Shown here one piece after another: positions 28,615 to 36,227 of a stretch of 64,000 nucleotides of DNA. Each line of letters starts with the position of its first letter. Position 1 is the first letter of the stretch. Under the pieces are notes generated by a model. The model made no database searches, had not been told where the DNA came from, and worked only from the letters and a program-made list of their open reading frames with translations. Origin of the DNA: an uncultured bacterium (GTDB lineage Bacteria; Verrucomicrobiota; Kiritimatiellia; RFP12; CAIWXQ01). Location: NCBI GenBank assembly GCA_903916675.1, contig CAIWXQ010000045.1:41589-105588 (forward strand), written 5' to 3'. A program made the position numbers and the translations under genes.

Positions 28615-30594
28615 GTGAATGCGGCGGCCCATCTCAACGGCGGTGAGGTCCATCCGGACGAAGCCGCCGTTTCGATTCCAGTAGCGGACAGCGGACAGCC
28701 TGACGTGGTCAGGCCGCCGCGCATGCTGGCCCTGATGCTGGCAGCTCTGGGTGTGGTGTTCGGCGACATCGGCACCAGCCCGCTCTACGCGCTGCGCGAG
28801 TGTTTCACCGGTGTGAACCGGCTCCCGCTGGCGGAGGGCGGCGTGCTAGGCGCCGTCTCGCTGGTCTTCTGGCTGCTGGTGCTCGTCGTCTGCGTCAAGT
28901 ACATCCTGTTCGTGTTACGCGCGGACAACCACGGCGAGGGCGGCATCGTCGCGCTCCAGGCGCTGGTGGTCCGGCTCGGACCGCGGCGTCTGCGCAACGG
29001 CGTGTTGCTGGCCATGGTCGGTGCGGTTGGCGCGGCCCTGCTGTTCAGCGACGGCGTCATCACCCCCGCTATTTCCGTGCTCAGTGCCGTGGAAGGCGTG
29101 ATGGTCTTCGCGCCGGGACTGAAGTGGGCGATCATTCCGCTGACGCTGCTTGCTCTGACGCTCCTCTTCCTGCTGCAGTCCCGCGGCACTACGCGCATCG
29201 GCCTGCTGTTCGGCCCGGTAATGCTGCTCTGGTTCGGCGTCTGCGCCGCGCTGGGCCTGCAGGCGATCATGCATTATCCCGCCATCCTGCGCGCGCTCGA
29301 CCCGCTCTGCGCCGTGCGCATGATGCGCGACAACGGATGGGTCGGCTTCGCGCTCATGGGCACAGTCTTCCTGGCGCTGACCGGCGCAGAAGTGCTCTAC
29401 GCCGACATCGGCCACTTCGGCAAGCAGCCCATACGGCGCACCTGGTTCGCACTCGTGTTTCCCGCGCTCTTCCTGAACTACATGGGGCAGGGCGCCTTCC
29501 TGTTGCATGAAATCCACGAAAGCCGGACGGCCGTGGCGCCCGACAACCTCTTCTACCTGCTCGCGCCGGCCTGGTTTGTGCCGCCGCTTGTGGCGCTGGC
29601 CACAGCCGCCACGGTGATCGCCTCGCAGGCCGTCATTTCGGGAACCTTCTCACTGGCGCGCCAGGCCGTGCAGCTCGGCTTCTGGCCGCGCATCCGCATC
29701 GTGCACACCTCTGCGAGCACGATCGGGCAGGTCTACGTGCCATTCATCAACTTCGCTCTGTTTGCCTTCACCGTGGGGGCGATTCTTTACTTCAAGGACT
29801 CCACTAGCATGGCCGCGGCCTACGGCATCACGGTTTCCGCCACCATGCTGATCACCTCCTGCCTCATGCTGCTGCTCGCGCCGGGGCTCTGGCCGGGCGT
29901 GCCGCGGACCTTGCTGTACGGCGTCGGCGCGTGCTTCCTGCTGCTCGACATGGCGCTTTTCGGCGCGAATATGTGGAAGGTGATGTCCGGCGGCTGGGTG
30001 GTGGTGCTGCTGGCCGTCTGCATCGTGACACTGATGCTCGTCTGGATCCGGGGCCGCGCGTTCCTGCGCCGGACGGTTGAGGCCCAGTCATTTCCTCTGA
30101 CGGACTTTGTGGCGGACGTGGAGCAACTGCAGCCGGTGCGCGTTCCTGGTACGGCGGTCTTCTTCTCGGGCAGCGTGACGGCGGCTCCGCGCGCGCTGCT
30201 GCACAACTACCGGCATAACAAGATCCTCCACGCCCGCACGCTGGTCGTGGCTGTGCTCATGGAGGAGGTCCCCACCGTGTCGGCCAGGGAGCGCGCCGAG
30301 ATCCTGCCGTTGGGACAGGGATTTACGCGCATCACCCTGCGCTTTGGCTTCATGGAAACGCCCACGGTCCCCGAGACGCTTGCGCGGCTCGACCTGCCCG
30401 ACGGGCCGTTCGATCCCGACCGCGCCAGCTACTTCCTCGGCAAGGAGTCGCTCGTCCTCTCCCGCCGCAGCCGGCATGGCTACTGGCACCGCCGCATCTT
30501 CACCCTCCTGGCGCGCAACGCCCAGAGCGCCGCGGCCTTCTTTGGCCTGCCGACTAACCGCGTGGTTGAGCTGGGCGTGCAGGTGGAGCTCTGA
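28615..30594 (+). CDS. kup: Kup-family low-affinity potassium transporter
   Basis: The 659-residue protein has an N-terminal signature LGVVFGDIGTSPLYALREC, about twelve membrane helices up to roughly residue 490 and a cytoplasmic C-terminal domain. It imports K+ with protons. The GTG start at 28615 lacks a clear ribosome-binding site, and ATG 28723, just before the first helix, is an alternative. It follows rplQ by 24 bases and might be co-transcribed. Confidence 0.93.
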   Translation: MNAAAHLNGGEVHPDEAAVSIPVADSGQPDVVRPPRMLALMLAALGVVFGDIGTSPLYALRECFTGVNRLPLAEGGVLGAVSLVFWLLVLVVCVKYILFVLRADNHGEGGIVALQALVVRLGPRRLRNGVLLAMVGAVGAALLFSDGVITPAISVLSAVEGVMVFAPGLKWAIIPLTLLALTLLFLLQSRGTTRIGLLFGPVMLLWFGVCAALGLQAIMHYPAILRALDPLCAVRMMRDNGWVGFALMGTVFLALTGAEVLYADIGHFGKQPIRRTWFALVFPALFLNYMGQGAFLLHEIHESRTAVAPDNLFYLLAPAWFVPPLVALATAATVIASQAVISGTFSLARQAVQLGFWPRIRIVHTSASTIGQVYVPFINFALFAFTVGAILYFKDSTSMAAAYGITVSATMLITSCLMLLLAPGLWPGVPRTLLYGVGACFLLLDMALFGANMWKVMSGGWVVVLLAVCIVTLMLVWIRGRAFLRRTVEAQSFPLTDFVADVEQLQPVRVPGTAVFFSGSVTAAPRALLHNYRHNKILHARTLVVAVLMEEVPTVSARERAEILPLGQGFTRITLRFGFMETPTVPETLARLDLPDGPFDPDRASYFLGKESLVLSRRSRHGYWHRRIFTLLARNAQSAAAFFGLPTNRVVELGVQVEL

Positions 30595-30615
30595 CATTCA
30601 TCTTTCGGATCAGTT

Positions 30616-30722
30616 ATCGGCGTCGGGGTCGCGATCAGAATCGACACAATCTGGAATAGATAATTGAGGTATCTCGGGTTTGACTTGTCGACTCCGATAC
30701 CGATCGCGATACCGGCCCCGAT
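30616..30722. repeat. ATCGG-word dyad element between kup and tRNA-Arg
   Basis: A 21-base block starting ATCGGCGTCGGGG at 30616-30636 has a reverse-complement partner at 30702-30722 with 17 of 21 bases paired. Between them related words (AGAATCGACAC, CGACTCCGATACCG) recur. No reading frame is convincing in 30595-30873. Confidence 0.65.
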
Positions 30723-30796
30723 GAGATCAGCATTGCGCAGCGCCAAGGGCCAGCGACACGGGATGCAGGCCATGCTGGACAGTCCTTACCCCAGGA

Positions 30797-30825
30797 TTGT
30801 CACACCCTGATGCGTGTGCTATTGT
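30797..30825 (+). promoter_or_regulatory. Promoter of tRNA-Arg(CCU)
   Basis: TTGTCA (30797-30802), 17 bp, TATTGT (30820-30825), about 49 bases before the mature tRNA 5' end. Spacing and both hexamers fit a sigma-70 promoter. Confidence 0.6.
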
Positions 30826-30873
30826 CCGGCATCGGGTCGGCGGTTCGGTTGAACGTCGACCGCTGGGTTCCGC

Positions 30874-30950
30874 AGGCCAGTAGCTCAGTAGGACAGAGCA
30901 CTAGATTCCTAATCTAGGGGTCGCCGGTTCGACTCCGGCCTGGCCTACCA
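30874..30950 (+). tRNA. tRNA-Arg, anticodon CCU
   Basis: The full cloverleaf was drawn by hand. Acceptor AGGCCAG pairs with CTGGCCT, D stem GCTC with GAGC, anticodon stem CTAGA with TCTAG around TTCCTAA (anticodon CCT at 30908-30910), and T stem GCCGG with CCGGC. Discriminator A and an encoded CCA end it. It reads AGG codons. 77 bases, with no indel. Confidence 0.95.
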
Positions 30951-30976
30951 CTCCGTGTTCGCGCAAGAGGTGACTC

Positions 30977-31399
30977 ATGAGCGATGCGACGATTCCGCCG
31001 GTCGGATCCGAGCCGGATGACTCCGCCATGTCCCGCGCCGAACTGCACATCGAGCGCGAGAAGATCCAGATTGAGCGCGAGCGCCTGACCCTGGAGCGCG
31101 AGCGCATGGCCGCCGAGCGCGAGCGCTGGAAGAGCGAGGCCGAGTTGAAGCCGCGCGCCGAGGGGCGCGGCATCGCCTACAGCACCCTGGTCTTCGTCGG
31201 GATCATCTGCGTGCTCACCGGCATCATCGCCGGACTTTTCTCCGGAGGCGTGCGCGCGCCGCGTGCGTCGGGACTCGTTGGACTGGAGGCGCTGACCGGC
31301 AGGAACGCCACCAATTCCGCGGCTGGCGTAAAATCCATTCTCCTGCGCCCGGTCGAAACCAGCAATGGGGGCAAGGCGTATTTGCTGATTGTGGACTGA
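30977..31399 (+). CDS. Small membrane protein with charged coiled coil, unknown function
   Basis: 140 residues with a GAGGTGA ribosome-binding site. Residues about 18-62 are an almost pure Glu/Arg coiled coil (repeats of IEREKIQIERERLTLERERM). One membrane helix follows at about 70-90 (LVFVGIICVLTGIIAGLFSG) and then a short soluble tail. The phosphohexomutase gene begins 2 bases after its stop, so the two are probably co-transcribed. No known domain recognised. Confidence 0.7.
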   Translation: MSDATIPPVGSEPDDSAMSRAELHIEREKIQIERERLTLERERMAAERERWKSEAELKPRAEGRGIAYSTLVFVGIICVLTGIIAGLFSGGVRAPRASGLVGLEALTGRNATNSAAGVKSILLRPVETSNGGKAYLLIVD

Positions 31400-31401
31400 A
31401 G

Positions 31402-32808
31402 ATGAGCATCTTCCGAGCCTACGACATCCGCGGCGAGTTTGGGCGCGAGTTCGACAACGACACGGCTTATCGCATCGGGCGCTGCCTGCCGGGACTGCTG
31501 GATGCCCGGCGCGTGCTGGTCGGCCGCGACGCGCGCCTCTCCTCGGCCGGGTTGCACGACGCGCTCGGCCGCGGGCTGATCGAGTCTGGCGCGGACGTGG
31601 ACGACCTGGGGCTTGCCACCACGCCGATGGTCTATTGCTTCACAGCGCGCGATGGCTACGACGCCTCGGTGCAGATTACCGCCTCGCACAATCCGCCGGC
31701 GCACAATGGGTTTAAAATCTCCCGCGCCGGCGCACGGCCGGTCGGGTTCGACACCGGCCTGGCGGAACTCGAACGCCGCGTGGCAGGTGACCTGCCGCCG
31801 CTGGCCGCGCAGGCCGGGAGGTTGCGCCAGACGCCGCGGCGTGACGCATTCATCGATTTTCTGCGCCCGTGGATCCCGGACCTCTCCGGTCTGCGCATGG
31901 CGGTGGACTGCTCCGATGGTATGGCCGGCCTGGTCGCGCGCGATCTCTTTGGCAGACAGGCCCTCTACCGGAATGACACACCCGACGGACGGTTTCCGCA
32001 CCACGGGCCCAACCCGCTGGAGGCCGGCAACCGTGTGCAGTTGGCCGCCCTCATCCGCGAGCAGCGCCTTGATGTGGGTGTGATTTTCGACGGCGATGCC
32101 GACCGCGTGATGTTTCTCGACGAGGCCGGCGCGTTCATCCAGCCGGACTATCTGATTCCGTTGATCGCCGGGCGTTTCCTGCGGACCGCGCCGGGCGCGA
32201 TCGTGCTCTGCGACATCCGCACGTCGCGTGGCGTCATAGAGGCGCTGGTCGCAGCCGGCGCCCAGCCCGTACTCTGGAAGGTCGGCCACGCCTTTGCCAA
32301 GCAGAAGTTGCGCGAGATCGGCGCCGTCTGCGGCGGCGAACTGGCGGGCCACTATTATTTTCGCGATTTCTTCTGTTGCGACTCCGGTGAGTTGGCGGCG
32401 TTGGTCGTGCTCGGAGAACTGGCAGCCGCGCACCGGCGCGGTCTGAGCTTCCGGCAACTGCTGGCGCCGGTCTGCCGCTACGCCAATTCCGGCGAGGTCA
32501 ATTTTGCCATCACGCGCAAGGCAGATGCCATGGCTGCGGTGCGCGCGGCGTTGCTCGCCGAAACGGCGCCACAGCGCGAACTTGACTTCGATGGCGTGCG
32601 GCTGGACTTCCCGGAGTGGTGGATCAGCCTGCGCCCTTCCAACACTGAGCCGTATCTGCGCCTGATTCTGGAAGCCGACACGCCGGCGCTCCTTGCCGCA
32701 CGTCGTGCGCAGGTGGAGCGGCTGCTCGCGCCATTCGCGGAACAAAGGCAGTTCGCGGACTCCGGTCGCGTCGAGCAGATGAATTCCGCCACGCGAACCG
32801 CAAATTGA
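31402..32808 (+). CDS. Phosphomannomutase/phosphoglucomutase
   Basis: The alpha-D-phosphohexomutase family interconverts hexose 1- and 6-phosphates for polysaccharide and LPS precursors. In 468 residues I see the start FRAYDIRGEFG, the catalytic phosphoserine loop TASHNPPAHNG (about 93-103), the metal loop DGDADRVMF (about 228-236) and the phosphate-binding RPSNTEPYLR near the end. This arrangement matches bacterial PMM/PGM of the AlgC/ManB kind. Exact sugar preference cannot be told from sequence. Confidence 0.9.
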   Translation: MSIFRAYDIRGEFGREFDNDTAYRIGRCLPGLLDARRVLVGRDARLSSAGLHDALGRGLIESGADVDDLGLATTPMVYCFTARDGYDASVQITASHNPPAHNGFKISRAGARPVGFDTGLAELERRVAGDLPPLAAQAGRLRQTPRRDAFIDFLRPWIPDLSGLRMAVDCSDGMAGLVARDLFGRQALYRNDTPDGRFPHHGPNPLEAGNRVQLAALIREQRLDVGVIFDGDADRVMFLDEAGAFIQPDYLIPLIAGRFLRTAPGAIVLCDIRTSRGVIEALVAAGAQPVLWKVGHAFAKQKLREIGAVCGGELAGHYYFRDFFCCDSGELAALVVLGELAAAHRRGLSFRQLLAPVCRYANSGEVNFAITRKADAMAAVRAALLAETAPQRELDFDGVRLDFPEWWISLRPSNTEPYLRLILEADTPALLAARRAQVERLLAPFAEQRQFADSGRVEQMNSATRTAN

Positions 32809-32925
32809 CGGCCACCCACCCGCAGAGTGGTGAGAGGGGCCTTTCAAAATCAGTATTTGAAGGATCTGCGGTTTTGCGGTCTACCTGGTGAACTCGTCGC
32901 CGGCAGCTTGTGATGCAACCCGACC

Positions 32926-33843
32926 TTATTTTCCCCATGCCTGCCGCATATATTTCAAGCTAGCCACAAGGGCGGCGGCGGGAACACGGGAATCCGGCTC
33001 GAAGACGCGCAACACGGGCGCTGAAGCGTAGAAGGCGAACGCTTCGAACGGCAGGTTTCCCTGCGACGGAGGCAAGTGGTCGTCGGCCAGTGGCAGCACA
33101 TCGTGGATGTGCAGGCCGACGGTGTGGGGCAAGAGGCGTTCGGCGCATTCGCGATGGCGGATCCAGCCGAGGTTTTCGCGCACCTGGCCGTGTCCGAGGT
33201 CGTGCCAGTAGGCGAGGCTCGGCGCGGGGTAGCGCTGCTTCAGCTCCAGCATCTCCTCCTCGGTCGGCACGGCTTCCCAGGAGGGGAGATTTTCGAGGCA
33301 GAGCGTGAGGTTGAGCGAGGCGCAGCGCGGCAGCAGCAGGTCGAGCGAACGGCAGAGTGCATCGAGATGTTTGCGGGCCAGGCGGGCGCGGCGGCGTTGG
33401 TTGCGCCGCAGCAACTTCGTATAGCGCGGGCTGTCCAGTCCGTCTTCTTCTGCCGCCTCGATCAGTTCGTCAGATGCGGGCTCAATCGGGATCCGTCCGG
33501 CGTGAACCACCACGGCGTGGGCGCCCATCTCGGCCGCGAATGCCAGGGTCCGCTGCAGCAGGACAATGGCCATGGCGCGGTCGTCCTCGTCGCGCGAAGC
33601 CAGCAGGTAGAGTTCCGGGTGGCCGGCCGGCGCGCCGATGGGATAGGGCGCGTACGCATGGACGCTGCCGACTTTGACCTGCCCGGCGGCCACGCGCCGG
33701 TGCACCCCCTCGGCCTGGATTTCGCTGAGGCGGTAGCCGAGTTCCACGCCGGAGAATCCGAGGGAAAGGATCTCGTCGATCATTGCCTCGCCGGTGGCAT
33801 GGCGGTCGGTATTCCAGTTGGTGGAGAGGTGAAAGTCCAGCAT
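32926..33843 (-). CDS. Xylose isomerase-like TIM barrel protein (sugar phosphate isomerase/epimerase family)
   Basis: 305 residues, no signal peptide. The barrel shows family features: FHLSTNWN at strand 1, GFSGVELGY, a VVVHAGRIP strand, the acidic LCLENLPSW and the metal-site candidates HDLGHGQV and LHIHDV. These Glu and His residues are placed as in the AP endonuclease 2/xylose isomerase superfamily. Substrate unknown. It faces the phosphohexomutase gene convergently; the 117 bases between them hold no clear terminator. Confidence 0.75.
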   Translation of the reverse strand: MLDFHLSTNWNTDRHATGEAMIDEILSLGFSGVELGYRLSEIQAEGVHRRVAAGQVKVGSVHAYAPYPIGAPAGHPELYLLASRDEDDRAMAIVLLQRTLAFAAEMGAHAVVVHAGRIPIEPASDELIEAAEEDGLDSPRYTKLLRRNQRRRARLARKHLDALCRSLDLLLPRCASLNLTLCLENLPSWEAVPTEEEMLELKQRYPAPSLAYWHDLGHGQVRENLGWIRHRECAERLLPHTVGLHIHDVLPLADDHLPPSQGNLPFEAFAFYASAPVLRVFEPDSRVPAAALVASLKYMRQAWGK

Positions 33844-33854
33844 AGAAGTACGCC

Positions 33855-33899
33855 AGGATTCACGATTAAAGATTCGGGATACAGGATACCGGATAACGG
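33855..33899. repeat. GATTC/GGATA word element upstream of the TIM-barrel gene
   Basis: Reiterated words (GGATTCACGATTAAAGATTC, then GGGATACAGGATACCGGATAAC) lie 12 bases from the start of the minus-strand gene. A long dyad is not evident. Listed because of its similarity in style to the other elements. Confidence 0.35.
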
Positions 33900-33987
33900 C
33901 GGGAAAGTCAGTTGGACTTCTTGATCCAGAATTCCGGCTCCGATGTTCTTCGGTTACCCGGGATAAATTCCTGAAGCCCTCGAAAAC

Positions 33988-34026
33988 AAAAACGACCCGC
34001 CGGCCGTTGCCCGACGAGCCTTTTTT
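33988..34026 (-). terminator. Intrinsic terminator of rpsU
   Basis: Read on the minus strand, GGCTCGTCGG pairs with CCGGCGGGTC including several G-U pairs, flanked by A5 and T5 runs. On the plus strand the same positions become A-C mismatches, so the stem is strong only in the rpsU direction. It begins 15 bases after the rpsU stop. Confidence 0.7.
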
Positions 34027-34040
34027 GTTTGTGGGGCACC

Positions 34041-34244
34041 TTACGGATTGGCGCTGCGACGCGCGCGGGCGCGTGCGCGTGCGCGGGCCGATTTCCGGCG
34101 CTGCTTTTCGCTCGGCTTCTCGAAATAGCGGGTCGCGCGAAGCTGCTTCATCAGACCCTCTTTATCGAGGATCTTCTTCATGCGCTTCAGCGCGCGGCCA
34201 ACGTCTTCGCCTCTCTTCAGACGAATCTGGATCACGTAACTCAC
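34041..34244 (-). CDS. rpsU: 30S ribosomal protein bS21
   Basis: 67 residues starting at a GTG (MSYVIQIRLKRGEDVGRALK) with a strong GAGGGGG ribosome-binding site. The tail is an unusual alternating Ala/Arg run (ARARARARARR). bS21 sits by the anti-Shine-Dalgarno helix and helps initiation. It has its own promoter and terminator. Upstream in-frame codons are leader. Confidence 0.92.
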   Translation of the reverse strand: MSYVIQIRLKRGEDVGRALKRMKKILDKEGLMKQLRATRYFEKPSEKQRRKSARARARARARRSANP

Positions 34245-34313
34245 CCCCCCTCGCAACCCATGGCCGGCGCGCGGCAAACCGGCGTCTCGATCCGTGGGTT
34301 CCGTGATGCGGAC

Positions 34314-34343
34314 ACCATACCGGATCAGCGGGCGCAGCGTCAA
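34314..34343 (-). promoter_or_regulatory. Promoter of rpsU
   Basis: On the minus strand TTGACG, an 18-bp spacer and TATGGT lie about 70 bases before the GTG start, leaving a leader of roughly 60 bases. Confidence 0.6.
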
Positions 34344-34382
34344 TGAACGAATGGAACAGATCGGACCAGTCTGCCTGACGGC

Positions 34383-36011
34383 CTATTGCTTCCGCAGGCG
34401 GTCCACGGACGATTGCGGCAGGTAGACGCGGCCGGTGGATTCGGACAGCACTACGAGGCCGTCGAGGCGCTCCTCGCGTCCATTGCGCAGTAGGAGGTTC
34501 CGGTTGATGGGCAGGCGGGCTGTGCCGACGACCAGCACGGGGTGGGCGGGGTCGGCGGTGTCGACCCTGGCGGAGGGGAAGGCCTGCAGTGCGTCCACAA
34601 AGAGTGTGCGCGTCAAGGCCGGCAAATCGAGTTGCAGGGCGTGCGCCATGGCGTGGGCGACGTCGGTGTTGTCGATCAGTCCCACGGGCCTGCCGGGCCC
34701 GTAGCTCCAGAGCGGCACATCCACGCCGGTGTGGCCAAACGAAGTCCAGCCGATGGCGGTGTGCTGGCGCGAAACGACCTCGTCCAGCGCGCGTTCCAGG
34801 CCGAGTCCGGCGGCGCGGGAGGCGATCTCGCTGGCCTCGTCGGTGGTCAGACGGATGCTCCACCACGCGTCGACGTGCGCCATGATATTGGCGACAGACT
34901 GGTCGGCGCCGATCTTGGCGGCGAGCGCCTTGGCGGAGAGCTGCATGCCGGCGAGCGGGGCGGTGAGGTTGGCGGCGCTGCGCGGTGTGCGGGTGCGCTG
35001 GCCGATGGTGAGCCCGCCGGTGTCATGATCGGGACAGGCGATCACCAGCGTGCGGCCGCGCCCCTCGCCGGACGCGAACGCCATGGCGACGGCCACGGCG
35101 TCATCGAAGGCCTGGAAGTCGTGCATGGCGCGCGCGGGGTCGTTGGCATGCGCGGCGCGGTCGACCTGGCTGCCTTCCACCAGCAGGAAGAACCCGTGGC
35201 GGTTTTGCTTGAGCAATGCGAGGGCCTTGGCGGTCATCTGCGCCAGCGACGGCTCTTCGGGCGCAATGGCCGCACGGTCAATCTCCGGGGCGAGATCGTT
35301 GGGCGCGAAGAGCCCCCAGACCTTGCCGGTGGAGACACCTTCCATCTCGGCAGCGGTGGTGACGATTCGCACGCCGTGCGCCTGCAGCACGCGCTGCGGG
35401 GATTCGTTGGTGGCGCCGGAAGAGGGGCGCAGCATTTCGCGGCCACCGCCGAAGACCACGTCGAGATCCTGATAAAGCATCTGTTCGCGGATGACGGCGT
35501 CTGATTTGCGCGAGGCGGTGTGGGCTACAAATCCGGCAGGAGTGGCATCCCAGACATCCACGGTCACGACCAGTCCCACGCTGCGGCCCGAGCGCTTGGC
35601 TCCTTCAAGCACCGTGGCGATCGGCTGCCCGGGCGCGTAGGTGAGGTCGGCGGGGCGAAAGGGGGCATCTGGTGCGGGCGCGACGCCGAGGCTGCCGTTG
35701 TCCGTCTTGACGCCGCAGGCGAGGGCCGTGGCGGCAGCGGCGGAGTCTGTGACCAGGCTGTCGGCCGAGTGGGTCCGGACCGCGCCGGACTGGATCAGAT
35801 CCAGGGCCAGCGGCCCGCCGCGGCACCAGCGCGTGAGCGTCGCCATGCTCTGCGAGCACCCGTCAGGGATCAGCACAATCACGTTGTTGGCATCGGAGCG
35901 GAGATCCGGCATCGGCTTCCACAGCGAAGGAAGGCGTGAGACGGCCCAGACGGCTGCGCCGATTCCGATCAGGAACAGCAGGAGGCGAATGCGCGTGCGC
36001 AGAAAGTTCAT
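34383..36011 (-). CDS. Alkaline phosphatase, membrane-anchored
   Basis: The 542-residue product from ATG 36011 has an N-terminal membrane anchor (RIRLLLFLIGIGAAVWAVS). The PhoA superfamily core follows: IPDG metal site, catalytic serine in LVTDSAAAATALACG, GSQVDRAAHANDP, the zinc ligands DHDTGG and FGHTGVDVPLW. It hydrolyses phosphomonoesters outside the cytoplasm. The last 70 residues form an extra beta-rich domain after the catalytic part. Longer in-frame starts reach 36179 but run through a repeat element and lack ribosome-binding sites. Confidence 0.88.
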   Translation of the reverse strand: MNFLRTRIRLLLFLIGIGAAVWAVSRLPSLWKPMPDLRSDANNVIVLIPDGCSQSMATLTRWCRGGPLALDLIQSGAVRTHSADSLVTDSAAAATALACGVKTDNGSLGVAPAPDAPFRPADLTYAPGQPIATVLEGAKRSGRSVGLVVTVDVWDATPAGFVAHTASRKSDAVIREQMLYQDLDVVFGGGREMLRPSSGATNESPQRVLQAHGVRIVTTAAEMEGVSTGKVWGLFAPNDLAPEIDRAAIAPEEPSLAQMTAKALALLKQNRHGFFLLVEGSQVDRAAHANDPARAMHDFQAFDDAVAVAMAFASGEGRGRTLVIACPDHDTGGLTIGQRTRTPRSAANLTAPLAGMQLSAKALAAKIGADQSVANIMAHVDAWWSIRLTTDEASEIASRAAGLGLERALDEVVSRQHTAIGWTSFGHTGVDVPLWSYGPGRPVGLIDNTDVAHAMAHALQLDLPALTRTLFVDALQAFPSARVDTADPAHPVLVVGTARLPINRNLLLRNGREERLDGLVVLSESTGRVYLPQSSVDRLRKQ

Positions 36012-36064
36012 GGCGAAATAGTATAGCATAAGTCGGAAGCGGGCGCGGTGCAGGGCCGACCGTT

Positions 36065-36171
36065 GAGGACACAGAGTTCGCAGAGGAGATTGAGCACACA
36101 GAGAGGCTAACCCGGAACAACACTCGGCGTGCTCATCCCGGCTCAATGGCCTCTGTGTTCGCCTTTCCTCC
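36065..36171. repeat. ACACAGAG-family dyad element between alkaline phosphatase and Nramp genes
   Basis: GGACACAGAG (36067-36076) faces CTCTGTGTTC (36151-36160). AGAGGAGATTGAGC (36082-36095) pairs 12 of 14 with GCTCAATGGCCTCT (36141-36154), and TGAGCAC/GTGCTCA is an exact inner pair (36091-36097 and 36129-36135). It occupies the divergent intergenic space, so it could sit in both 5' leaders. Confidence 0.7.
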
Positions 36172-36227
36172 GGATTCATTCCGATAGCGACCCTGTCGTT
36201 GGCAACGTGCTATGCTATTCAAAACGC

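Noticed and set aside
30595..30873. Long leader or small gene before tRNA-Arg
   Set aside because: The only open frames are short and run through the repeat element; the promoter and tRNA explain the right end.
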